Shown here: one piece after another, positions 1 to 6,971 of the stretch
Layout: every line of letters starts with the position of its first letter
Position numbering within the stretch: position 1 is the stretch's first letter
Made by a program: the position numbers and the translations under genes
The notes under the pieces: generated by a model
Databases searched by the model: none
Told to the model about the DNA's origin: nothing
What the model saw: only the letters and a program-made list of their open reading frames with translations
NCBI GenBank assembly: GCA_020353115.1
Contig: CP070687.1
Coordinates: forward strand, 1,434,307 to 1,442,655
DNA from: Bacteroidales bacterium
Lineage (GTDB): Bacteria; Bacteroidota; Bacteroidia; Bacteroidales; VadinHA17
Reading direction: 5' to 3'
Length of the DNA: 8,349 nucleotides

Positions 1-1026
1 ACTGATCGCCGGCATATTGTCCGTGTACCGGTCGACCGTCTGGCAATGGAAGTAATGACTCCCGGTGATGGACTGGAATGGACCCCCATAATCACCGGAG
101 ACGGGGATTTTCTTGCTTATATCAGTGCTACACCGCAACGGCCTCCGTTACCGGCTATTATGGATCTGAAGGACAGAGACATCCGAATACTTGCCCGAGA
201 CAGGATCCCGGATAGCTTCCCTTCGGACAATCTGGTAATACCCGAACAGGTCGTTTTCAAAGCCCCTGACGGCATCCGGATCCATGGAACACTCTTCAGT
301 CCTCCGGACAGTAAAGGTAAAAAACCCGCCATAGTATATGTCCACGGTGGGCCCCCCAGACAAATGTTGCTCGGCTGGCATTATTCATCCTACTATTCAA
401 ATGCATATGCAGTAAACCAGTATCTTGCAAGCAGAGGATTCTCAGTACTTTCCGTTAACTTCAGGCTGGGAATAGGATACGGATATGAATTTCATCACCC
501 TGCAGATGGCGGAACCCGCGGAGCATCGGAATACCAGGATATCAAGTCAGCAGGTGAATGGCTGGCATCTCAAGAATATGTGGATGCCGGTAAAATAGGA
601 ATATATGGAGGTTCCTATGGCGGATACCTTACCGCCATGGCACTTGGACTGAACTCAGATATTTTTGCTGCAGGGGTTGATATACATGGAGTACACGATC
701 GTACAGAGAACCGGGTGAGATCATGGATACTGCCTGATCAATACGAAAGGGCACCGGATGCAGAACTTGCAGCTGAAGTCGCCTGGAAATCATCACCGGT
801 ATCCTCGGTTGATACCTGGACTTCTCCGGTACTTATCATTCACGCCGACGATGACCGCAATGTAGCTTTCAGTCAGAGTACCGATCTTGTAAAACGACTG
901 GAAAAGAAAGGAATTCCTTTCGAAACCCTGGTAATCGTTGATGATACACACCACTTTATGATGCATAAAAACCAGGTTAAAGTGAACAATGCAGTAACGG
1001 ATTTCCTGATTCGTTATCTTAAATAG
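1..1026 (+). CDS. S9 family serine peptidase (prolyl oligopeptidase / acylaminoacyl peptidase type), C-terminal part
   Basis: The reading frame is open from the first base, so this is the 3' part of a longer gene; the ATG at 46 is internal. The visible 341 residues cover the end of what should be an N-terminal beta-propeller and the complete alpha/beta-hydrolase peptidase domain. The oxyanion region is VYVHGGPP (codons near 337-360). The nucleophile Ser lies in GGSYGGY (Ser codon 613-615). The acid is probably the third Asp of HADDDRNV (853-855, by alignment with DPP-IV). The catalytic His is the first His of DDTHHF (949-951). Family members cleave dipeptides or blocked residues from short peptides, and in Bacteroidota are often periplasmic. 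Export cannot be judged because the N-terminus is missing. The triad is intact, so the enzyme should be active. The exact subfamily is not resolved. Confidence 0.93.
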   Translation, partial: TDRRHIVRVPVDRLAMEVMTPGDGLEWTPIITGDGDFLAYISATPQRPPLPAIMDLKDRDIRILARDRIPDSFPSDNLVIPEQVVFKAPDGIRIHGTLFSPPDSKGKKPAIVYVHGGPPRQMLLGWHYSSYYSNAYAVNQYLASRGFSVLSVNFRLGIGYGYEFHHPADGGTRGASEYQDIKSAGEWLASQEYVDAGKIGIYGGSYGGYLTAMALGLNSDIFAAGVDIHGVHDRTENRVRSWILPDQYERAPDAELAAEVAWKSSPVSSVDTWTSPVLIIHADDDRNVAFSQSTDLVKRLEKKGIPFETLVIVDDTHHFMMHKNQVKVNNAVTDFLIRYLK

Positions 1027-1136
1027 AAGTTCGGTATATCATGCAGAAAATAATTACCGTTCACTGCTCTATTATCAGAACATTCTCATATCCGAAATGA
1101 TATGCTTATACTAATCCCATCTAAAACCTCATAACC

Positions 1137-2774
1137 ATGAAAAGAAAAAACATCCTGATAATCTTCTTTATTTTAGTCAGCCCTGTTGTTTACGGCCAGT
1201 TCAATTTTCAAACCATAGCCGAAGAAACAGATTATGAATCCACTTCAACGTATGAGGATGTCCGGAACTTTATTGCTGAATTGAAGAAGGCATCCCGTTT
1301 CCTACGGGTGGAATATATAGCCACCACGGTTGAAGGAAGAGAGATTCCCCTCATGATCATTGGAAATCCCCTTCCGGAATCACCGGATGATCTGGTCGGG
1401 GATGAGCGGATCGTTGTGTACATCCAGGCGAACATTCATGCCGGGGAGGTGGAGGGAAAAGAAGCTACCCTTATGTATACAAGGGATTTGTTGGAAAAGA
1501 ATGATCCGGATGTCCTGGAAAATGTGATTCTCCTTGTTTGTCCCATCCTTAATGCCGACGGGAACGAAAAATTCTCTTCCTCGAACCGTTCCCACCAGAA
1601 TGGTCCAGTCAATGGAGTCGGAGTAAGACATAACGGACTTCTTCTGGACCTTAACCGTGATGCCATGAAGCTAGAGACGCCTGAAATAGAAGGTGTGATA
1701 ACCAATGTATTCAACCGTTGGGATCCTTCCATAATTTTGGATTGTCATACCACTAACGGCTCCTATCATGAAGAACCTGTAACATTCACCTGGATGCTCA
1801 ATCCCAATGGCGACAGGTCACTCATCCGGTACATGCGTGACAATATGATGCCGGACATTGGCATAAGCCTGCGGGAAACCTACCATATCGAAAACTGCTA
1901 CTATGGAGTATTTATCGATCCATTTGATTTTGATAAAGGTTGGTTCCCGTATGCCTGCGAACCCCGGTACATGAGCAACTATATCGGAGTCCGCAACAGG
2001 CTCGGAATACTTAACGAGAATTATGTATACGCCGATTTCAAATCACGTGTCCTTGGCTGCTATTACCTGATCCATTCCGTAATAGACTATGCCGTGCAGC
2101 ACAGGGAGGAGATCCGTGCACTTATCAGTGAAGTGGATGAGAAAACGATCGGCAGAGGGATGTCTCCTGCTGTTACCGATTCATTTGCGATTGAGTACCG
2201 GCCCGAACCAACCCCTGAAAAAGTCACCATCAAGGCATTCGAGGTGGAAGTTAATCAAACCGGAACAGGCAGAAGACGACCCGTTAAAACGGACCGTAAA
2301 AAAACAGTTACCGTTCCCTATCTGGCCGATTATCATCCGGCGTCCGGTGTTAGATTTCCCTTTGCATACCTCCTGGAATATCCCGATCCTGATATTATCG
2401 GTTTGCTCAGAAAACACGGGATAGAAACGGAAAGGCTTGGCAAAAGCACGACTCTTAAAGTAAACCGGTTCGATATTGATGAACTATCCAGTTCAGAACG
2501 ACTTAACCAGGGACATTATACCAATTCGGTCAAGGGCACCTTTGTGGAGGAGGAGAAAGAATTTCCTGCCGGGACAATTGTTATCCGAACGTCTCAAAAA
2601 CTGGGAAACCTTATTGCATATCTGCTTGAACCACAGTCAGATGATGGATTATTATTCTGGAATTATCTGGATCGTTACCTCGTCCCTCAATGGGGAAGAG
2701 GTTATAACCCGTACCCTATTTATAAAGTCATAAACCAAACGCAGTTGGTAACTTCCGGAACGGATACAAAATAA
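1137..2774 (+). CDS. Exported M14 family zinc carboxypeptidase-like metallopeptidase
   Basis: A 545-residue protein with a signal peptide: basic MKRKN, a hydrophobic stretch at 6-19, and a likely cut after Gly20 before Gln21, a common Bacteroidota pattern, so it should act in the periplasm or outside. The M14 catalytic domain covers roughly 35-320. Zinc ligands are His101 and Glu104 (HAGE) and His204 in DCHTTNGSYH. Asn173-Arg174 in LNRD match the substrate carboxylate-binding Asn-Arg pair of carboxypeptidases. Glu294 in ILNENY is my best candidate for the catalytic Glu, less certain than the zinc ligands. Residues 360-545 form a C-terminal part that I cannot assign to a known domain. M14 enzymes remove C-terminal or otherwise exposed residues from peptides; the specificity here is unknown. 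The 110 bp upstream hold no recognisable TAnnTTTG promoter, so read-through from the S9 gene is possible. The ATG at 1137 is chosen because it opens the signal peptide directly. Confidence 0.9.
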   Translation: MKRKNILIIFFILVSPVVYGQFNFQTIAEETDYESTSTYEDVRNFIAELKKASRFLRVEYIATTVEGREIPLMIIGNPLPESPDDLVGDERIVVYIQANIHAGEVEGKEATLMYTRDLLEKNDPDVLENVILLVCPILNADGNEKFSSSNRSHQNGPVNGVGVRHNGLLLDLNRDAMKLETPEIEGVITNVFNRWDPSIILDCHTTNGSYHEEPVTFTWMLNPNGDRSLIRYMRDNMMPDIGISLRETYHIENCYYGVFIDPFDFDKGWFPYACEPRYMSNYIGVRNRLGILNENYVYADFKSRVLGCYYLIHSVIDYAVQHREEIRALISEVDEKTIGRGMSPAVTDSFAIEYRPEPTPEKVTIKAFEVEVNQTGTGRRRPVKTDRKKTVTVPYLADYHPASGVRFPFAYLLEYPDPDIIGLLRKHGIETERLGKSTTLKVNRFDIDELSSSERLNQGHYTNSVKGTFVEEEKEFPAGTIVIRTSQKLGNLIAYLLEPQSDDGLLFWNYLDRYLVPQWGRGYNPYPIYKVINQTQLVTSGTDTK

Positions 2775-2828
2775 TCGGTGACCAGGCTGACAAACTCAGT
2801 TCTGAACCAAAAATCATAGGACCTTCCA

Positions 2829-3899
2829 ATGAAGACAATACCGGTCATACAACTCGGGATTGGAAACGTTGGCCTGCAGTTGGTCAGAAAAGTAATGAAT
2901 TTCAATCAGACAAATTCTGATTATTTTATTCGGTATATCGGTATAGCAGACAGCAGGTATCTTACTTTTCGACCTGAAGGAATGAACCGGGAGCTGCCCG
3001 GGATTCTCAGGCATAAGGGAATCCGTTCGGTTGAATCTTCAATCGTTCATGCCAGTTCAGGAGGCTTATACCATATTCTGGAACTGCTGAAAGGTGAAAA
3101 GACGGATTGTCTATGTATTGTTGACGCAACTGCATCAGAAGATATATCAGGATTCCTCAGGAGATGTGTAATCCGGGGATTTAATCTGGTGCTGGCAAAC
3201 AAGAAACCCCTGACGGGAAAAATGGCGGATTTTCATATGTTGAACCGGGCCCGTCTGGGTTGCCGTGCAACGGTTGGAGCAGGACTTCCGGTGATACCGG
3301 AAATACGAAAAATTCTGTCAGATAGTGAAAGCATCTGCAAACTTGAAGGCTGTTTCAGCGGCACAATGGGTATACTCTGTTCTGCCCTGGAAAAAGGTGA
3401 ACCCTTTTCAGCCATTGTGGAAGAAGTAAAACGAAAAGGTTATACAGAGCCCGATCCCAGGGACGATCTGTCGGGTATGGATATTGCCCGCAAAATCCTG
3501 ATACTTGCCAGGTTTTGCGGGTATAATATTGAACTGATAGATGTAACCGTTGACAGCCTGTACCCCGGGACAATGGAGGCTTTACCCCTTGAGGAGTTCA
3601 TGGCTAACCTGAAAAATCTTGATGCCGGATATAAAATCATGTTCGATCAGGCCCGGAAAAAAAATGCAACCCTGAGGTTTGCAGCATCTCTGGAAAAAGG
3701 AAAATGCAGGGCAGGAATGAAAGAAGTTATGGTCAAGTCTGTTATCGGAAGATTAAAGGGGCCGGAAAAGGCAGTAATCATAACTACCGGTAAGCGGAAG
3801 AAAGAATCCCTCGTTATTCATGGTTCGGGAGCCGGGGCTGAATCGGCTGCAAAGGATATGCTTGAGGATATTCTGGAGGTGTCGGATTGTAATTGGTGA
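2829..3899 (+). CDS. Stand-alone homoserine dehydrogenase (no aspartate kinase, no ACT domain)
   Basis: A 356-residue protein predicted to convert aspartate semialdehyde to homoserine with NAD(P)H, in threonine, methionine and isoleucine synthesis. The N-terminal Rossmann fold carries GIGNVG (residues 10-15). LANKKPLTG (122-130) contains the conserved Lys pair; GAGLPVI (150-156) and FSGTMGIL (176-183) are typical. The family signature runs from Tyr205 to Lys222, with Glu207, Asp218 and Lys222 matching the substrate-binding and catalytic Glu208, Asp219 and Lys223 of yeast homoserine dehydrogenase. Its length is close to the compact yeast enzyme (about 359 residues). It ends at the fold, with no ACT domain for threonine feedback. 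Many Bacteroidota use a fused aspartate kinase-homoserine dehydrogenase, so a separate copy is of some interest. It starts 54 bp after the M14 gene with no visible promoter or terminator between them, so co-transcription is likely. The family call is firm; whether this is the main biosynthetic enzyme is unknown. Confidence 0.9.
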   Translation: MKTIPVIQLGIGNVGLQLVRKVMNFNQTNSDYFIRYIGIADSRYLTFRPEGMNRELPGILRHKGIRSVESSIVHASSGGLYHILELLKGEKTDCLCIVDATASEDISGFLRRCVIRGFNLVLANKKPLTGKMADFHMLNRARLGCRATVGAGLPVIPEIRKILSDSESICKLEGCFSGTMGILCSALEKGEPFSAIVEEVKRKGYTEPDPRDDLSGMDIARKILILARFCGYNIELIDVTVDSLYPGTMEALPLEEFMANLKNLDAGYKIMFDQARKKNATLRFAASLEKGKCRAGMKEVMVKSVIGRLKGPEKAVIITTGKRKKESLVIHGSGAGAESAAKDMLEDILEVSDCNW

Positions 3900-4007
3900 T
3901 TTGATATAAAGGGCTGATGGATTCTATACCAGCCAAAGGATTCGGTTATTGTACGTTTATTTATCGTCAGATCCATTCAGAAGTCGGTTCAGGTTATTGT
4001 TAAATCT

Positions 4008-4170
4008 ATGAAAAAATACAAGACATATTGTTCTTTTCATCCCGGGGATATGGATCACTTTGATTGGAGCAGGCATAATGTTCCATGGTAATTTTTTCAG
4101 AGAGAACAACTCGGGGATAGCTACCTTTATTGGGATAATTGGCATAAGTTTGATTGCATCTTCTGCATAA
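4008..4170 (+). pseudogene. Small two-helix membrane protein gene, frameshifted in an A6 run after the start codon
   Basis: As written, the ATG at 4008 gives a 27-residue peptide ending at the TAA at 4089-4091. If one A of the A6 run at 4011-4016 is removed, the frame becomes a continuous 53-residue protein ending at TAA 4168-4170. It begins MKNTRHIVLFIPGIW, has two hydrophobic helices (about residues 7-25 and 36-50) and a short polar hairpin (HGNFFRENNSG) between them. The alternating hydrophobic pattern and the position of the ATG argue for a real gene whose frame was broken by a homopolymer error in sequencing or by a true mutation. I do not recognise a family. It fills most of the 311 bp between the convergent dehydrogenase and nfnB genes. 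In the rest (3900-4007 and 4171-4210) I see no convincing promoter, terminator or RNA. If the A6 is correct, this is a pseudogene or is expressed by slippage. Confidence 0.5.
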
Positions 4171-4210
4171 GTACTGAAAGGAAAGAGACAGGAGAATATT
4201 ACAGTCGGGT

Positions 4211-5755
4211 CTATTTTTTAGCAAATTCCAGTATATCACCGATGGTGTTGAATTCCTTAATAAGCATAAGGATGTTTCTTACTCTTTCCTTGATATACTG
4301 ATCCATTCCGGCCGCTGCTTTTCTGCCGTCACCCATAGCCAGGATAACGGTTGCCCCGCCCCGGACGATATCACCCCCTGCGAACAGGTCCTCTATGGAA
4401 GATTGCATGTTTTCCTGGTTTATCTTTATGGTTCCCCATGAGGAGACATCTAAGCCCTCCAGGTGTCTGGGGATCAGGGGATTTGGAGATACTCCAACAC
4501 TTACAACAACCGTATCGGCTTCGATTTCATATTCCGATCCCTCGATAGGGATTGGTCTTCTCCTCCCGGATTCATCCGGTTCTCCAAGTTCCATTTTCTG
4601 CACTTTCATACTTTTCACACGCCCTTTCTCATCGGCATAATATTCCAACGGATTGGCAAGGTTTAGGAATTCAATTCCTTCCTCCTGAGCATGTTTAATC
4701 TCCTCGTTCCTGGCCGGCATCTCCTCGATCGATCGCCGGTAAATAATCCTGGCATTCTCCGCTCCCAGTCGTTTGGCTGTCCGGACGGAATCCATAGCTG
4801 TATTCCCCCCTCCTATTACAGCCACATTTCGCCCGCTGATCACAGGTGTGTCAAAATCAGGCCGTGCAGCTTTCATAAGGTTGATCCTGGTCAGGTACTC
4901 ATTTGCTGAATAAATACCGATATAATTTTCACCTGGAATATTCATAAAATTGGGTAATCCGGCACCGCTACAGACCATGAAAGCTGCAAATCCTTCCTTT
5001 CTCAGGTTATCAAAGCTGGTGGTTTTACCAACGATAAAATTGGTCCGGAACTTTACACCCATTTTCTTCAGGTTTTCAATTTCAACATCCACTATCTCAT
5101 TGGGTAATCTGAATTCGGGAATGCCATATTTCAGAACTCCTCCTATTTCATGGAGGGCTTCAAAAACCGTTACATCGTAGCCCATTTTAGCCATATCTCC
5201 CGCAAAAGCAAGTCCTGCCGGGCCAGAACCAACCGACGCCACTTTAATACCATTGTATGATCCGATTTCAGGAACGGATATTTTACCGCTATTCCGTTCA
5301 TAATCAGCGGCAAAACGTTCCAGGTTGCCGATAGATACAGCCGGTTTATTTAACTTCTGGGTGTAAAAGCAATTGGCTTCGCATTGCACCTCCTGGGGGC
5401 ATACTCTTCCGCATACGGCAGGCAGAGCATTGGTCTCTTTCAATACTTTGGCTGATTCGAGAAATTCACCGGCTTCAATATATTTTATAAACTTAGGGAT
5501 ATTGATACCAACGGGGCATCCTGAAATACAGGTTGGATTCGGGCAATCAATGCATCGTTTGGCTTCATGCACTGCCATCTCTTCCGTTAGCCCCCTGTTC
5601 ACCTCGCTGTAATCCTTTTTCCTTTCATCAGGATTTCCTTCAGGCATGGCCAGTCGTTCAAGGGCTGTCCGGTCCTTATTCTTCATCTGGCTCCGGATTT
5701 CAACCCTCCAATCCTGATCTCTCTCTTTCTTTAAATATTCTAACAGACTTTCCAT
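4211..5755 (-). CDS. nfnB: NfnB: large subunit of NADH-dependent ferredoxin:NADP+ oxidoreductase (GltA/GltD-like flavoprotein)
   Basis: A 514-residue flavoprotein of the glutamate-synthase small-subunit superfamily. The N-terminal iron-sulfur domain has two Cys groups: Cys68, 71, 76, 80, and Cys115, 119, 125, 129. Glu146 in IGNLERF sits about where dihydropyrimidine dehydrogenase uses a Gln and Nfn a Glu as a cluster ligand (from memory of those structures). An FAD-binding GSGPAG is at 176-181, an NADPH-binding GGGNTA at 315-320, and the closing FAD motif AGGDIVRGGAT at 459-469. In Nfn this subunit carries the bifurcating FAD and two [4Fe-4S] clusters and exchanges electrons with NADPH and ferredoxin. 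Its start is 3 bp from the stop of nfnA on the same strand, implying translational coupling. Compared with the roughly 470-residue Thermotoga subunit it has extra residues at the N-terminus (about 45) and a short tail after 490. Automatic annotation would call it NADPH-dependent glutamate synthase (GltA), but no glutamate synthase large subunit is nearby. Family certain; Nfn role likely. Confidence 0.88.
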   Translation of the reverse strand: MESLLEYLKKERDQDWRVEIRSQMKNKDRTALERLAMPEGNPDERKKDYSEVNRGLTEEMAVHEAKRCIDCPNPTCISGCPVGINIPKFIKYIEAGEFLESAKVLKETNALPAVCGRVCPQEVQCEANCFYTQKLNKPAVSIGNLERFAADYERNSGKISVPEIGSYNGIKVASVGSGPAGLAFAGDMAKMGYDVTVFEALHEIGGVLKYGIPEFRLPNEIVDVEIENLKKMGVKFRTNFIVGKTTSFDNLRKEGFAAFMVCSGAGLPNFMNIPGENYIGIYSANEYLTRINLMKAARPDFDTPVISGRNVAVIGGGNTAMDSVRTAKRLGAENARIIYRRSIEEMPARNEEIKHAQEEGIEFLNLANPLEYYADEKGRVKSMKVQKMELGEPDESGRRRPIPIEGSEYEIEADTVVVSVGVSPNPLIPRHLEGLDVSSWGTIKINQENMQSSIEDLFAGGDIVRGGATVILAMGDGRKAAAGMDQYIKERVRNILMLIKEFNTIGDILEFAKK

Positions 5756-5758
5756 ACA

Positions 5759-6592
5759 CTAAGGTTTAGTATATCTCTTAACAAAACCCTCATACGCTAC
5801 CTGTTCCTCCTGCTTATATGAATTCAACCGTAACAGCATTTCATCGTAGTCAATTTCATGGGCATCGAATTCCGGACCATCGACACATACAAATTTTGTT
5901 TTACCTCCCACACTTACCCTGCATGCCCCGCACATACCTGTCCCGTCAACCATGATGGTATTCAGGCTTGCCAGGGTCTTGATTTTATATTTCTTTGTTA
6001 ACAGGGCGGCAAACTTCATCATGATGGCCGGTCCTATGGTTACAGCCAGATCGATCTTTTCCCGTTTAATGATCTCTTCCATCCCATGAGTTACCAGTCC
6101 CTTCTTGCCATAGGATCCGTCATCGGTCATAATAACAACTTCATTGGAATGCTGCCTCATTTGTTCTTCAAGAATGATCAGTTCTTTGGTTCGGGCAGCA
6201 AGAACCGTAATCACTTTATTACCGGCATTCTTGAATGCTTCAACAATGGGAAGCATTGGTGCAACACCCACTCCTCCGCCGGCGGCAAGAATAGTTCCAA
6301 CTTTTTTTATATGTGTCGGCTGTCCGAGAGGGCCTACCACATCGGTAATATAATCACCCACCTCAAGATTCGCCAGTTTGATGGATGAAACACCCACTTT
6401 TTGCGCAATCAGGGTTATGGTTCCCTTCTCAACGTCGGATTCCGCAATGGTAAGTGGTATCCTCTCTCCCTTAATCCCAACCCTGACTATCACGAAATGC
6501 CCTGCTTTACGATTCCTGGCAATTTCAGGTGCTTCAATTACCAACTTCACAACTGCCTCGGAAAAATATTCCTTATCAACGATTTTATTCAT
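5759..6592 (-). CDS. nfnA: NfnA: small subunit of NADH-dependent ferredoxin:NADP+ oxidoreductase (FAD/[2Fe-2S] protein)
   Basis: A 277-residue protein of the ferredoxin-NADP reductase / PyrK-like family. The FAD-binding barrel contains RIPLT (residues 44-48), and the nucleotide-binding fold begins with AAGGGVGVAPM (103-113). The C-terminal [2Fe-2S] site has Cys221, Cys224 and Cys236; the fourth position, a Cys in PyrK, is Asp216 (DGTGMCGAC). An Asp here is what I expect of Nfn small subunits. In Nfn this subunit oxidises NADH and passes electrons through its FAD and [2Fe-2S] cluster to the bifurcating flavin of NfnB. I start it at the ATG at 6592, because the family begins close to MNKIVDKEY. 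The frame extends upstream to a TTG at 6628, but those 12 residues (MDWICVYKYKRL) do not look like the family. A promoter with a good -7 box lies about 100 bp upstream. Alternative readings are sulfide dehydrogenase subunit or dihydroorotate dehydrogenase electron transfer subunit; the nfnB partner argues for Nfn. Confidence 0.88.
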   Translation of the reverse strand: MNKIVDKEYFSEAVVKLVIEAPEIARNRKAGHFVIVRVGIKGERIPLTIAESDVEKGTITLIAQKVGVSSIKLANLEVGDYITDVVGPLGQPTHIKKVGTILAAGGGVGVAPMLPIVEAFKNAGNKVITVLAARTKELIILEEQMRQHSNEVVIMTDDGSYGKKGLVTHGMEEIIKREKIDLAVTIGPAIMMKFAALLTKKYKIKTLASLNTIMVDGTGMCGACRVSVGGKTKFVCVDGPEFDAHEIDYDEMLLRLNSYKQEEQVAYEGFVKRYTKP

Positions 6593-6692
6593 TAAGCGCT
6601 TATATTTATATACACAGATCCAATCCAAATATCCGGATGAAGGCTCCTGAAATCAGTAATTCCCGATGTTTTATCCCATTTAAATGAAAAAA
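6593..6692 (-). other. Leader (5' UTR) of nfnAB
   Basis: These 100 bases lie between the predicted nfnA promoter and its ATG. The transcript should start near 6686, giving a leader of about 94 nt. It is AT-rich with no Shine-Dalgarno sequence, as usual in Bacteroidota. An 8-bp palindrome AAGCGCTT ends four bases before the start codon (6594-6601 region). I recognise no riboswitch or RNA gene. The leader is long enough for post-transcriptional control, but nothing seen proves it. Confidence 0.4.
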
Positions 6693-6724
6693 CAAAAGTA
6701 CAATTTTCGAAAAATGGTTCCAAA
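6693..6724 (-). promoter_or_regulatory. Predicted Bacteroidota housekeeping-sigma promoter for nfnAB
   Basis: On the minus strand the -7 box is TACTTTTG (6700-6693), a full match to the Bacteroidota consensus TAnnTTTG. A TTTG at 6724-6721 lies 20 bases upstream and fits the -33 box. The direction and the distance to the nfnA ATG are right. The call rests on pattern matching only. Confidence 0.65.
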
Positions 6725-6829
6725 ATACCGGTATGTTGTAAAACGTATTTCAGGAAGAGATAACAAATTCAATGCCGGATTCAGTGGCAAATATACCCTC
6801 CTTCCGGCTCCAATATTAGTATTTATAAC

Positions 6830-6862
6830 AAAAAAAAGGAATGATTATTATCAGACCATTCC
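6830..6862 (-). terminator. Intrinsic terminator, minus-strand direction, upstream of nfnA
   Basis: On the minus strand GGAATG (6862-6857 region read in reverse) pairs with CATTCC across a short loop. The stem extends by one G-U and one T-A pair to about 8 bp and is followed directly by eight T (6837-6830). No minus-strand gene is visible just upstream of it, so it would stop transcripts entering from the rubrerythrin side, or end a small unknown RNA. The plus strand lacks a T tract. Confidence 0.5.
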
Positions 6863-6898
6863 AAAAACGAGCCAGACGTAAAGATATAGGTCTTGCTC
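6863..6898 (-). other. Second hairpin followed by T5 on the minus strand
   Basis: GAGC-AGAC (with one intervening base) pairs with GTCT-GCTC (with one intervening base), between 6869-6877 and 6890-6898, around a 12-base loop. On the minus strand the arm is followed by G and five T (6867-6863). It sits directly upstream, in minus sense, of the terminator at 6830-6862. It could be a weaker terminator, part of a small RNA, or an operator-like inverted repeat near the rubrerythrin promoter. No family recognised. Confidence 0.35.
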
Positions 6899-6913
6899 CC
6901 AAAACAAATCAAA

Positions 6914-6943
6914 TTGTAATTCAGAATTTTAAATTTATATTTG
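6914..6943 (+). promoter_or_regulatory. Predicted Bacteroidota promoter for the rubrerythrin-like gene
   Basis: The -33 box TTG is at 6914-6916 and the -7 box TATATTTG at 6936-6943, with 19 bases between. Both match the Bacteroidota consensus. Transcription would start near 6950, leaving a leader of about 20 nt before the ATG at 6972. Confidence 0.7.
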
Positions 6944-6971
6944 TAGGCAATTGTAAAATGCACCAATCATC

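Noticed and set aside
3912..3934. Possible terminator after the homoserine dehydrogenase gene (GGCTG ... CAGCC)
   Set aside because: Only 5 bp of stem, a 13-base loop and no T run.
3952..3959. TACGTTTA as a -7 box for the small membrane protein gene
   Set aside because: One mismatch to TAnnTTTG and no TTG at the right distance upstream.
3957..4239. Minus-strand frames of 62 and 77 residues opposite the small membrane protein
   Set aside because: They look like shadows of the plus-strand membrane frame; their composition is irregular and one runs into nfnB.
4211..5755. Classical glutamate synthase small subunit (GltD)
   Set aside because: No large subunit is nearby, and the tightly coupled partner gene is an FAD/[2Fe-2S] reductase typical of Nfn.
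6626..6628. TTG start giving a 289-residue NfnA
   Set aside because: The extra 12 residues do not resemble the family start, while the ATG at 6592 opens directly with MNKIVDKEY; TTG starts are uncommon.
6684..6881. 65-residue plus-strand frame in the divergent intergenic region
   Set aside because: It overlaps the nfnA promoter and the minus-strand terminator, has low-complexity basic composition and resembles no family known to me.
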